From Novosphingobium aquimarinum (GTDB lineage: Bacteria; Pseudomonadota; Alphaproteobacteria; Sphingomonadales; Sphingomonadaceae), in the NCBI RefSeq assembly GCF_009746585.1, contig NZ_WRPO01000026.1, forward strand, positions 1-40,000: a DNA stretch of 40,000 nucleotides, given 5' to 3'. Position 1 is the first letter of the stretch, and each line of letters opens with the position of its first letter. Under the pieces are notes generated by a model. It was not told where the DNA came from. It saw nothing but the letters and a program-made list of their open reading frames with translations, and ran no database searches. The translations under genes and the position numbers were made by a program. Below are positions 7,769-14,870 of this stretch, one piece after another.

Positions 7769-9676
7769 ATGTTTACTTCAGATTCAGCCAGCGTGCAAGT
7801 TCCGCGCGGCGTCGATTGGGCTCTATACGCTGCGGGCTGCGGCTTTCGAGTGATCCCACTCTCAGAAAGCAAAGTCCCGTTTGGCAATGCCGAAGTCGCC
7901 GCAGCGCAGGGAATACCAGGACCACTTGCGGGGCAAGGCGGCGTCTATTTGGCAACTCAAGATTCAAGGCGCATTCGTGCCATGTGGGCGAAATGGCCGA
8001 ACGCGAGCGTGGGGCTGGCCATGGGCAATGGCCTATTGGCGCTCGATATAGATGAGAAGAACGGCAAGTCCGGCAGCGCCACCATGGAAGTGAACGGCTG
8101 GCTGGTTCCAAAAACGGCTATGCAGCGAACGCCCTCAGGTGGAGTTCATTACCTAGTCACGATTCCCGCGAGCCAAATTGCGCCCACCGATAAAGGAACT
8201 GATGGACTAGGTGATGGGATCGATCGACGTGGCGATGGCGGATACATCGTCCTCTACGATTCAGGTATTCTAAGTTCCCAGCGCGCAGTCGCCCCGCAAT
8301 GGACGATGCGCAGCGCTCCTGCCGCTCGCGATGCAGGCCGAAAGTTTCCGCCGGGAAAGGGCAAGCTAGCTCCCACTTACGAACTTGCTTTGGAAGCATT
8401 GCGAAGTTGCGATGTGGATGCTGATCGCAACCACTGGCTCTTGGCCTCCGGTGCGTTCGTCACCGCGTCTGTGGGTTTGGCTACTACCGAACAACGATTG
8501 GCAGATTGGCAGGCATGGTGCGCCGGTCATGGTGCGACCAATGATCCAGCCGCCAACGTTCGCCAATGGCGCGCATGGGAGCGCAGCGGAACCGACGGTG
8601 ACTGGCTTACATTGGCCAGGCTAAGCGGCAACATTAATGCAATGGGGTGGGCCGCGTTTGGTGGCATTATGCCAGCGATACCAATCACCGGTAAAGCGTC
8701 CTCCAAACGCAATCTGTTTGTTCGCGTTGCCGATTTGCAAGCCAGTCCGCCGGTCTTCCTAATCGACGACATAATGGAAGTGGACTCCACGGCCTGCCTT
8801 TTTGGTGATCCCGGTTCCGGCAAATCGCTGATCGCAATGGATATGGCTGCGTGCATCGCAACTGGTCAGGAATTCCACGGCCATAAAGTAAAGCCCGGCT
8901 CTGTGTTTTACATCGCTGGTGAAGGTCAGAACGGTTTGCGGCGACGTTTCGCAGCTTGGGAGGCACTGCAAGACAAGTCGCTCAAAGATGCGGCGCTGTT
9001 TTCATCTACAGCTTCAGTTCGGTTGCTCGATGACGATAGCGTGAGCGAAGCGGTCGGAGCAATCGACCAGTTGGCCACGCGTTATGGAATGCCGCGATTA
9101 ATCGTCATCGATACATTAGCCCGCAATTTCGGCGCAGGCGATGAAAACAGCACGGAAGCGATGAATAAGTTTGTCGCCGCTCTCGACAGGTTGCGGGAGC
9201 GATACGCAGGATCAACAATACTTATTGTCCATCACAGCGGGCACGGTGACAAACAACGTGCCCGTGGATCGTCGGTACTACGGGGCGCGATCGACTGCGA
9301 GTATAAAGTTGAAAAGACAGGCGATAAGGTCACACTCACCAACAGCAAAATGAAAGATGCGAAACCACCATCCGCCATGTCATTTGTGCTGTCTCAAGAA
9401 GCAGGGTCGGTCGGGCTCGAATACACCGGTGCGAGTAGCGATAAAATCAGCATTCATGATCGAATGGCGTTGGACGCGTTGGCAGCGATCGGCGGTGCTG
9501 GAACCAAGGATGAATGGCGTGGACGGTTTTATGAGCGCCACCAGTCTGACAAAATTGATACAAAACGAAAGGCGTTCGATCGCGTCGTGAAAAGCCTCGT
9601 CACCCGACAAGCGGTCCAGTTGGACGGTGGCGAGGTTTATAGAATTCCGCCAATGCCGAGGTTTGTTTCGCGCTGA
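7769..9676 (+). CDS. Bifunctional primase-polymerase / RepA-like AAA ATPase
   Basis: Predicted replication initiator of 635 residues. The N-terminal third is an archaeo-eukaryotic prim-pol domain: DxD in LALDIDEKN (Asp93, Asp95), then TPSGGVHYL and the diagnostic GIDRRGDGGYIV. The C-terminal half is a RecA-fold ATPase like plasmid RepA helicases (AAA_25): Walker A GDPGSGKS at 346-353, Walker B LIVID ending at Asp448, and HHSGH followed by ARGSSVLRGAID. One polypeptide thus could prime and unwind DNA at the element's own origin. I prefer ATG 7769 over TTG 7760 because AAAGG lies at a workable distance. The downstream 320 bases hold iteron-like repeats and an AT-rich tract, supporting an initiator role. 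P4 alpha protein and SaPI Rep play similar parts in satellites. Confidence 0.9.
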   Translation: MFTSDSASVQVPRGVDWALYAAGCGFRVIPLSESKVPFGNAEVAAAQGIPGPLAGQGGVYLATQDSRRIRAMWAKWPNASVGLAMGNGLLALDIDEKNGKSGSATMEVNGWLVPKTAMQRTPSGGVHYLVTIPASQIAPTDKGTDGLGDGIDRRGDGGYIVLYDSGILSSQRAVAPQWTMRSAPAARDAGRKFPPGKGKLAPTYELALEALRSCDVDADRNHWLLASGAFVTASVGLATTEQRLADWQAWCAGHGATNDPAANVRQWRAWERSGTDGDWLTLARLSGNINAMGWAAFGGIMPAIPITGKASSKRNLFVRVADLQASPPVFLIDDIMEVDSTACLFGDPGSGKSLIAMDMAACIATGQEFHGHKVKPGSVFYIAGEGQNGLRRRFAAWEALQDKSLKDAALFSSTASVRLLDDDSVSEAVGAIDQLATRYGMPRLIVIDTLARNFGAGDENSTEAMNKFVAALDRLRERYAGSTILIVHHSGHGDKQRARGSSVLRGAIDCEYKVEKTGDKVTLTNSKMKDAKPPSAMSFVLSQEAGSVGLEYTGASSDKISIHDRMALDALAAIGGAGTKDEWRGRFYERHQSDKIDTKRKAFDRVVKSLVTRQAVQLDGGEVYRIPPMPRFVSR

Positions 9677-9684
9677 TCTTTAGG

Positions 9685-9799
9685 CCGGACGGACGGGACA
9701 TTGCCGGACATGTCCGGATGTCCGCCTAGTGTCCTGTCAGCAGTTGCCCGGACGGACGGGACACACCCCTAAGGGGTGTCCCAATGTCCGGCTGCGGAC
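9685..9799. other. Iteron-like cluster, probable replication origin of the island
   Basis: Directly after the replication gene there are nine copies of CGGAC or its complement GTCCG in about 115 bases. They include two identical 16-mers CCGGACGGACGGGACA at 9685-9700 and 9748-9763 (63 bases apart, six helical turns) and a perfect palindrome CCGGACATGTCCGG at 9704-9717. A hairpin with 7-bp arms is at 9763-9769/9773-9779. Dense short repeats of one core beside a rep gene and an AT-rich tract are typical of initiator-binding origins. Function is inferred. Confidence 0.6.
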
Positions 9800-9800
9800 G

Positions 9801-9960
9801 TGTTCTCAAATTTGGTTATCTGTGGGGCATTTATAAAATTGCTACAATTGTAGCAATATCGTCACGTTTCAGAATAACGGACAAGACAAATTGAAATTGC
9901 ATCAAACTTACACGCTGGTAAGTACTTCAAATAATTGAGAAAAATGTTGACATATAAGAT
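9801..9960. other. AT-rich tract, candidate DNA-unwinding element
   Basis: By hand count about 51 of 160 bases are G or C (near 32%), in strong contrast to the surrounding sequence. It adjoins the iteron-like cluster, so it is a natural site for origin opening. The remaining bases up to 10005 hold a promoter for the next operon. Confidence 0.5.
9838..9857. promoter_or_regulatory. 20-bp perfect palindrome
   Basis: ATTGCTACAATTGTAGCAAT is its own reverse complement over all 20 bases. It lies inside the AT-rich tract, about 100 bases before the promoter of the next operon. It may be a dimeric repressor site or an origin element. Confidence 0.5.
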
Positions 9961-9976
9961 GTTCTCGGAGAACAAT
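9947..9976 (+). promoter_or_regulatory. Promoter with embedded palindromic operator for the 10006-12115 operon
   Basis: A perfect -35 TTGACA (9947-9952) and a -10-like AACAAT (9971-9976) are 18 bases apart. The palindrome TGTTCTCGGAGAACA (9960-9974) fills the spacer and overlaps the -10, so a bound dimer would block RNA polymerase. This is the expected structure of a repressed promoter. The ribosome site GGAG (9995-9998) and the ATG at 10006 follow. Confidence 0.55.
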
Positions 9977-10005
9977 TGGTCATCCCAAAAGACTGGAGTT
10001 GACCG

Positions 10006-10740
10006 ATGTATGAAATTACCCGAACCGAGACTGCGCACGGCCTGGTCTTCGCGCTGCGAACCGAAGGTGGCGTCTCGCATGGCGCGCTTGCATCGGCATC
10101 GCTCGCCGATGCGCGACTGCCCGCCGCGCTCGAAGGGTTCGTCGCCAATGCGTCACAGCTTGCCCGCACTCTTCGTCCTGAGCACGCGCCCGACGCGATC
10201 CGGCAGGCCAGCGGCCCGGTGATGCTCGCGCTCGGCAATGCGATCGAAGCCGAAGGGCGCGCCGCCGCCGAACACGCTGCCACAGTGCAACGCACGTTGA
10301 TTCCGCCCGCATCCGTCTCGCGCGATCGTGCGAGTGAATACCGCAGCCTTCACCGATCCTTGCCGGTGGGCGACCAAATGGCGCGCGTCAAAACAGCCGG
10401 GATCGAAGAACTGGCAGCGCTGCTCGAAGCGCCCGATCTTGCCGGGCTGGCCGAGCCGGTGCGCGAAGCGGTGCGGGAGCGAGCGTTGCGCCTCTTTCAT
10501 ATCGAGCGGGCAGGCACGCAAGCAGACCACCGCAAGCAGCCGAGCCTGGAGCGGATCATTGCCGTTGGCCCTGATGTCGAAGCCGCTGAGGCGAGCGCGG
10601 CGGAGGGTATCGCCCGCCTGCGCGCTGAGGGCGATCGGATCGAAGAGGCTGAATCTTCTCTGCAAGGCATCCTCACGATGTTGGCGATCATGCTGGACGT
10701 GCCGCGCGAAGACGTGCTGCGGCTGGCGATGGGCGCATGA
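10006..10740 (+). CDS. Hypothetical protein, first gene of island operon
   Basis: The 244-residue protein starts at ATG 10006 behind GGAG. I do not recognise the family. It is mostly alpha-helical and rich in Ala, Glu and Arg, with long charged helices (for example residues 155-235, including REAVRERALRLFHIERAG and ASAAEGIARLRAEGD) that may form a coiled coil. There is no signal peptide, membrane segment or catalytic motif. It is led by a repressible-looking promoter and overlaps the next gene by four bases (ATGA), so it heads a tightly coupled operon. Codon use is GC-rich, closer to the host than the integrase region. A structural or regulatory role in the element is only a guess. Confidence 0.65.
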   Translation: MYEITRTETAHGLVFALRTEGGVSHGALASASLADARLPAALEGFVANASQLARTLRPEHAPDAIRQASGPVMLALGNAIEAEGRAAAEHAATVQRTLIPPASVSRDRASEYRSLHRSLPVGDQMARVKTAGIEELAALLEAPDLAGLAEPVREAVRERALRLFHIERAGTQADHRKQPSLERIIAVGPDVEAAEASAAEGIARLRAEGDRIEEAESSLQGILTMLAIMLDVPREDVLRLAMGA

Positions 10741-10949
10741 GCCGCACAATCACTTTGCCCGCAGTCGTGATCCTGCCTGCCGTGCCGCGCGCGCCAGTTG
10801 GGCAGGTTCACGCTGCAATCGGGGCAACGCGGCAGCGTGTGGCGCGCTGGCGGCGGCACGGGTTCCCTTGCTCAAATGCTGGAATGCTGCCTGTCAGCGC
10901 CGTGGCCGCGTGGCTCGCTGCGCGCGGCGTCAACATTCAATGGATTTGA
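10737..10949 (+). CDS. Small protein with Nu1-like helix-turn-helix appearance
   Basis: Product of 70 residues starting in the ATGA overlap with the previous gene. The pattern VGQVHAAIGATRQRVARWRRHGFPC followed by a proline-marked strand and VAAWLAARG resembles the short winged helix-turn-helix of Nu1-type terminase small subunits and AlpA-like DNA-binding proteins: a helix-turn-helix, a W-x-x-x-G-P/F turn and a final W-L helix. It is too short for a full terminase small subunit (about 160-180). It is probably a DNA-binding protein; a packaging role is speculation. Confidence 0.55.
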   Translation: MSRTITLPAVVILPAVPRAPVGQVHAAIGATRQRVARWRRHGFPCSNAGMLPVSAVAAWLAARGVNIQWI

Positions 10950-10953
10950 TGAC

Positions 10954-11373
10954 ATGACCGATTTTGATCCGCCGAATACGGCACCGGCACGTTTGCCAAA
11001 CGGTCAGTTTGGTCCTGGCAATCCGGGCCGACCAAAGGGCTCACGAAACCGCTTGAACGCGCAGTTGCTCGACAAGCTGGGCGACCTGACATCGCAATCC
11101 ATTTTGGTGCTCAGAGAGAGACTGAACGCCAACGATTTGAAAGCGGCGATGTACATCCTTGATCGGTTCTTGCCGACCAGCCGAAGCATCGAAATCAACT
11201 CGACGGAACCGAACGCGTGGGCGGACGCGATGGCCGCTGGCGACCTCACGGTAGCGGAGGGCCACAAGGCCGCGAGTGCGTTGAAGCTCATCGCAGACAG
11301 TCAGGAAGTACGGGACCTGCGCGCTAGGCTCGACGATTTGGAGCAGGTGATAGCCGCAGCGAAAGGCCGGTAA
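10954..11373 (+). CDS. DUF5681-domain protein
   Basis: The 139-residue protein begins at ATG 10954, four bases after the previous stop. Its N-terminus carries the DUF5681 signature GQFGPGNPGRPKGSRNR (residues about 13-29), a basic Gly/Pro/Arg segment found in many phage- and plasmid-borne proteins of unknown function. The rest is helical, with a Leu/Asp-rich heptad-like end (DLRARLDDLEQVIAAAK). The basic arm suggests DNA contact. The start is chosen because it places the signature near the N-terminus, as in relatives. It overlaps the next gene by one base (TAATG). Confidence 0.7.
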   Translation: MTDFDPPNTAPARLPNGQFGPGNPGRPKGSRNRLNAQLLDKLGDLTSQSILVLRERLNANDLKAAMYILDRFLPTSRSIEINSTEPNAWADAMAAGDLTVAEGHKAASALKLIADSQEVRDLRARLDDLEQVIAAAKGR

Positions 11374-11696
11374 TGTCACGCGTGAGCCTTGCGAGGCGGA
11401 TGGACCGCATTCACGCCCACTATCGCCCAACGCAGTCGCTAGAGGGCAGGGTGGACGCACTGAGCGACCTTGATCGGCGCGTATACCGGTCATGGGTCGC
11501 GGAGCGAGAACGCATAATTTCCCGGCACGAATTCGAACCGGGTGAACTTTACGAAGCGTGGCTCGATGGTCGCCTGCGGTTGCCAGCCATGTCCAAACAT
11601 CTCCGCGAAGCACTGTGGCCCGAATGGCCCGACTTCAACAGCGATGATCTGGCGCGGACATACACCGACATGTTGATGGAAGGATCGCACGAATGA
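11373..11696 (+). CDS. Hypothetical island protein
   Basis: Product of 107 residues, coupled to the DUF5681 gene through a TAATG overlap and to the next gene by a four-base ATGA overlap. I do not recognise it. It is charged and helical at the N-terminus (RRMDRIHAHY, then RVYRSWVAERERII) with tryptophan-rich segments later (LYEAWLDGRL, ALWPEWPDF). No membrane segment or catalytic motif is visible. The tight overlaps argue that it is really expressed with its neighbours. Confidence 0.55.
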   Translation: MSRVSLARRMDRIHAHYRPTQSLEGRVDALSDLDRRVYRSWVAERERIISRHEFEPGELYEAWLDGRLRLPAMSKHLREALWPEWPDFNSDDLARTYTDMLMEGSHE

Positions 11697-12115
11697 CCTA
11701 CACGACGCACGGCGCAATCATGGTCGCCGCCCCACTTCAAATGCTCACGGTTGATGATGATACTGGCGTCCTGCGACGGTTTACGCTGCGCGAATGGTTG
11801 CAGGCGATTGGCGGCATGAAGAATCACTACGCATTGAAGCGCTCAAATCAGGTCTACCATGTCGACCACCTACGATATGAGCGCGATGGTGACTTCGACA
11901 TGCAACGTGATGAGTTGGGAAGGTGGTTCCTTAGATTGAACCTGACAGCCTTAGTTTGCCTCGCCATCACACACCAAGGTTGGGTCGGATCGGGCACGCT
12001 GCAAAAGGTGTTTGCTTACCGTGAAGATGCCAAGGCAGCACACCACGACTTGATGCAACTGGTTCGGGCGACTGAGCAAGCCGAGGCACAGCGATCGGTC
12101 AGCTATAGAGGTTAG
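11693..12115 (+). CDS. Hypothetical island protein, last gene of operon
   Basis: Product of 140 residues beginning in the ATGA overlap with the previous gene. No family is recognised. It has an FTLREWL segment near residue 30 and a central hydrophobic helix (LRLNLTALVCLAITHQGW, about residues 79-96) that could be buried or weakly membrane-associated, then a charged end. It closes the operon. After it come about 290 bases without a gene before the attachment site. Confidence 0.5.
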   Translation: MTYTTHGAIMVAAPLQMLTVDDDTGVLRRFTLREWLQAIGGMKNHYALKRSNQVYHVDHLRYERDGDFDMQRDELGRWFLRLNLTALVCLAITHQGWVGSGTLQKVFAYREDAKAAHHDLMQLVRATEQAEAQRSVSYRG

Positions 12116-12403
12116 CGCAACACTTCGGCCTAGGCTTTGAGCCATTTGGGGCGGAGGCTACTTCCGCCGTCCGATCGCGTTGCAGGGAGCCCCCCCACCC
12201 CCCCTTAGCGGACGGGGTATGAGTGCCGCCCAGATTTGACCTGCACATAATCTGTCCAGCCCAAAACACGTTTGAGACGCCACGAAACGCCACAAACAGT
12301 CAGTAAAAGTCATTCTTAGTCGGGAAATTCGGTCAGTGATTCGGTGAGCAGCTTCACGCCAAAACCTGAAAAATCCCCAGTTCGCGGGCATTTTCAGGCT
12401 TGC
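12116..12403. other. Right end of the island, non-coding, with arm-type repeats
   Basis: No gene is visible. There is a C-rich run near 12189-12206. GACGCCA at 12276-12282 and AACGCCA at 12286-12292 repeat with a 10-base period and share their core with the phased repeats at the left end, so they are candidate integrase arm sites. CGGTCAGTGAT at 12330-12340 and CGGTGAGCAGC at 12342-12352 resemble the island operator motif and could be excisionase sites; this match is weaker. Confidence 0.45.
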
Positions 12404-12419
12404 ATGGCGGAGACGGAGG
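12404..12419. repeat. attR, tRNA-side copy of the att core
   Basis: The same 16 bases as 5389-5404. It covers the 3' end of the tRNA-Ser gene, so the tRNA stays intact on this side while the left copy is only a fragment. Confidence 0.8.
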
Positions 12420-12496
12420 GATTCGAACCCTCGATACCCCGATAGAGGTATGGCTCCTTAGCAGGGAGCTGGTTTCAGCCACTCACCCACGTCTCC
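12405..12496 (-). tRNA. tRNA-Ser (anticodon GCT)
   Basis: The - strand folds as a 92-base class II tRNA. The acceptor stem pairs GGAGACG (5', from 12496) with CGTCTCC, followed by discriminator G and an encoded CCA ending at 12405. The anticodon arm GCTCC-CTGCTAA-GGAGC gives anticodon GCT, which reads AGC/AGU. A long variable arm follows (about 17 bases, with an ATACC/GGTAT stem), diagnostic of serine tRNA. The T-arm has GGTTCGAATCC. It is the integration target of the 7-kb island. Confidence 0.95.
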
Positions 12497-12764
12497 GCAT
12501 CGCGGCCAGCGCGAGCGGCGGCCTATAGCGGGGGTGGGGGTGGGCTTCAAGGGTTTCGCGCAGGGTTGGGCAATTGAGTTTGCGATTGAGTTTGCGATGG
12601 CTTTTTGCCGTCGTGGCGGATTCGGCTGATCGCAAAAGCGACTCGGTTCGTCGCGGCGTTCATTGCGAGGTCAGGCGTGGTGGACTCTGTTGCGACCCGG
12701 AGAATGGGGCCGGGATCGCGCAGCTTGCGTCGGATCTGCCAGGTCCGGAAGGTGGGATTTCATC

Positions 12765-13604
12765 ATGATGCCGGGAAACCGCAATTCGTTCGTGGCTGCA
12801 GTCTTCGCGCTGCTGGCCGCCGTTTCGCTGGCCACGCCCGCCATGGCGCAAGTCCGCGCTGTCGACCCCGATACCGCCATCGACGGGGACCTGATGGGCG
12901 GCAGCAGCACGCCGATGCCACCGCCGGACAGCCCTTATCCGGCCACCGTGCCATCTTCTTCGGCGTCCTCTTCCTCGCCTGCGTATCCGGTTGCGACCCC
13001 GACGATCGATGCCGCCCCCCAGGCCGACCCCGCTATCGGGAACGGGGCGCCGATCGAAGCCGAAAGCGGCGTCGATACCTGGCAGGCGCGCGATCTCGGC
13101 ACCGAGCCCACAGCGGCGACGACGACCTACCGCAAGGATGACCTGATCGGCGCGGCGGAGGGCGTGTTCGGGCAGGGCGCCGAAGGGCTCGCCAGCATGA
13201 TCGAGGATCTGCTGCGCAAGCAGGGCGAGCCCAACGGCTACATCATCGGCCGCGAAGGGTCGGGCGCGTTCGGGGTCGGCGTGCGATACGGCTCGGGTAC
13301 GCTGCACCACAAGGTCGAAGGCACGCGACCGGTCTACTGGACGGGCCCGTCGATCGGGTTCGATGCCGGGCTGAACGCGGGCAAGGCCTTCGTACTGGTC
13401 TACAATCTCTACGATTCCGAAGACCTCTATCACCGCTTCGCCGCCGGCGAGGGCCAGGCCTATCTCATCGGCGGGTTCAATGTCAGCTACCTCAGGCGCG
13501 GCGATGTCGTGTTGATTCCGGTGCGGATGGGGGCGGGGCTGCGCCTCGGCGCCAACATCGGGTACATGAAATTCTCGCACAACCAGCGCTGGTTGCCGTT
13601 CTGA
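12765..13604 (+). CDS. DUF1134 (EipA-type) envelope protein
   Basis: Exported protein of 279 residues. ATG 12765 gives a clean signal peptide (hydrophobic FVAAVFALLAAVSLA, cleavage after AMA near residue 28); the longer frame upstream would bury it. After a low-complexity Pro/Ser-rich linker (about residues 45-95), the C-terminal half has the DUF1134 core, with GYIIGREGSGAFGVGVRYGSG, VYWTGPSIGFD and a GFNVSYLRRGD strand. The family is widespread in Alphaproteobacteria; the Brucella member EipA is a periplasmic protein needed for envelope integrity. It is a single gene behind the tRNA, about 270 bases downstream of it in opposite orientation. Confidence 0.85.
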   Translation: MMPGNRNSFVAAVFALLAAVSLATPAMAQVRAVDPDTAIDGDLMGGSSTPMPPPDSPYPATVPSSSASSSSPAYPVATPTIDAAPQADPAIGNGAPIEAESGVDTWQARDLGTEPTAATTTYRKDDLIGAAEGVFGQGAEGLASMIEDLLRKQGEPNGYIIGREGSGAFGVGVRYGSGTLHHKVEGTRPVYWTGPSIGFDAGLNAGKAFVLVYNLYDSEDLYHRFAAGEGQAYLIGGFNVSYLRRGDVVLIPVRMGAGLRLGANIGYMKFSHNQRWLPF

Positions 13605-13678
13605 TAGACAGCGCCGCGGGCTTGATCGGTCAAGCGCCGCTTGCGCGCCTCAGCGCCCGGCGCTAAGCCGCCGCCGCC

Positions 13679-14857
13679 ATGCTTAGCGACCTTCAACAAC
13701 AGCCCGCCGACGCGCTCCTCGCGCTGATCAAGCTCCACAACGCGGATCCCCGTCCCGACAAGATCGACCTCGGGGTCGGTGTCTACCGCACGGGGCAGGG
13801 CGAAACGCCCGTGTTCGGTGCGATCAAGGCCGCCGAGCGCAAGCTTGTCGAGGCCCAGGACTCCAAGGCCTATCTCGGTCCCGAAGGCGACATGGGCTTC
13901 GTCACGCGCTTGATGCCTTACATCTTCGGCAAGGATTCGGCCGACATGGGCGGTCGGATCGAAGGCATGCAGACCCCGGGCGGCACGGGATCGCTGCGCC
14001 TCGCGTTGGCGATGGTGAAGCGCGCCGGTTACAACCGCATTCTCGTCGGCAAGCCGAGCTGGCCCAACCACGCGCAGATCTGCGCCGACATTGGACTCGA
14101 GGTCGGCGAATTCCATCACTCGGCAGCTGACGGTACCGCCAACATGGACGCGCTGCGCGAAGCGCTGTCCAGCGCCGGGCCTGACGACGCGATCCTGCTG
14201 CACGGCTGCTGCCACAATCCCACGGGTATCGACTATTCGAACGCCGAGTGGGACGAGATCGCCGGCCTCATCGCCGAACATAAAGTGCTGCCGGTGATCG
14301 ATCTTGCCTATCAGGGCCTCGGCATGGGCATGGAGGAAGACGCCTACGGGCTGCGCCGCGTGCTGGTCGAAGTGCCCGAAGCGCTGATTTCCTATTCGTG
14401 CGACAAGAATTTCGGGCTCTACCGCGATCGCGTGGGTGCGCTTTACGCGATGGTGGCGGACGAAGGCGACTTGTCGCGGGTGATGTCGAACGGCCATTCG
14501 CTGGCGCGCGCCAACTGGTCGCAGCCGCCCGATCACGGCGCCGCGGCGGTGCGGATGGTGCTGGAAGACGAAGCGCTCACCGCGCAATGGCTCGATGAGC
14601 TGGACCAGATGCGTGAGCGGATGCGTCAGGTCCGCGCCAAGCTGGCGGCGGCGGGCGAAACCGGCGGGGTCGATCTCGCGCCGATCGGCGGGCAGAATGG
14701 ATTGTTCTCGATCATCCCCTTCACGCCCGAGCAAGTGCAGGAAATGCGTTCGAAGCACGGCATCTACTTTGCCGGATCGGGGCGCATCAACGTGGCTGGA
14801 CTGACGACGGGGAACATCGATCAGTTCATCGCCGCGGTTGCGGACGTCACCGGCTGA
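13679..14857 (+). CDS. tyrB: Aromatic amino acid / aspartate aminotransferase (class I, PLP)
   Basis: Aminotransferase of 392 residues that moves the amino group between aromatic amino acids or aspartate and 2-oxoglutarate. The Schiff-base lysine is Lys243 in SCDKNFGLYRDRVG, and HNPTG (179-183) and IDLAYQG contact the cofactor. GVGVYRTGQGETPVF near residue 40 and the final GRINVAGL arginine are typical of the AspC/TyrB subgroup. There is no good ribosome site before ATG 13679, but the protein begins at the family-standard position. The TyrB label rather than AspC is a judgement. It is followed after 13 bases by a GNAT gene, probably in one transcript. Confidence 0.9.
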   Translation: MLSDLQQQPADALLALIKLHNADPRPDKIDLGVGVYRTGQGETPVFGAIKAAERKLVEAQDSKAYLGPEGDMGFVTRLMPYIFGKDSADMGGRIEGMQTPGGTGSLRLALAMVKRAGYNRILVGKPSWPNHAQICADIGLEVGEFHHSAADGTANMDALREALSSAGPDDAILLHGCCHNPTGIDYSNAEWDEIAGLIAEHKVLPVIDLAYQGLGMGMEEDAYGLRRVLVEVPEALISYSCDKNFGLYRDRVGALYAMVADEGDLSRVMSNGHSLARANWSQPPDHGAAAVRMVLEDEALTAQWLDELDQMRERMRQVRAKLAAAGETGGVDLAPIGGQNGLFSIIPFTPEQVQEMRSKHGIYFAGSGRINVAGLTTGNIDQFIAAVADVTG

Positions 14858-14870
14858 TGACCAAGCTCCC

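Larger units (their letters stand above)
5389..12419. mobile_element. 7.0-kb integrative element in tRNA-Ser(GCT), satellite-like
   Basis: A 16-bp direct repeat, ATGGCGGAGACGGAGG, stands at 5389-5404 and 12404-12419. The right copy is the 3' end of an intact tRNA-Ser gene, the classic target of P4-type integrases. Between the repeats lie, in order: integrase, a small - strand gene, an AlpA-like regulator, a prim-pol/AAA replication protein, a probable origin, and a five-gene operon of small proteins. The DNA is visibly less GC-rich than its flanks. There are no capsid, tail, relaxase or conjugation genes and no recognisable defence or resistance cargo. Integrase plus AlpA plus primase-helicase plus origin is the core layout of P4-like satellites, PICI-like islands and some integrative plasmids; which of these applies is inference. 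Confidence 0.85.

Noticed and set aside
12188..12206. C-rich run at the right end of the island
   Set aside because: Not part of any repeat or palindrome that I can define.
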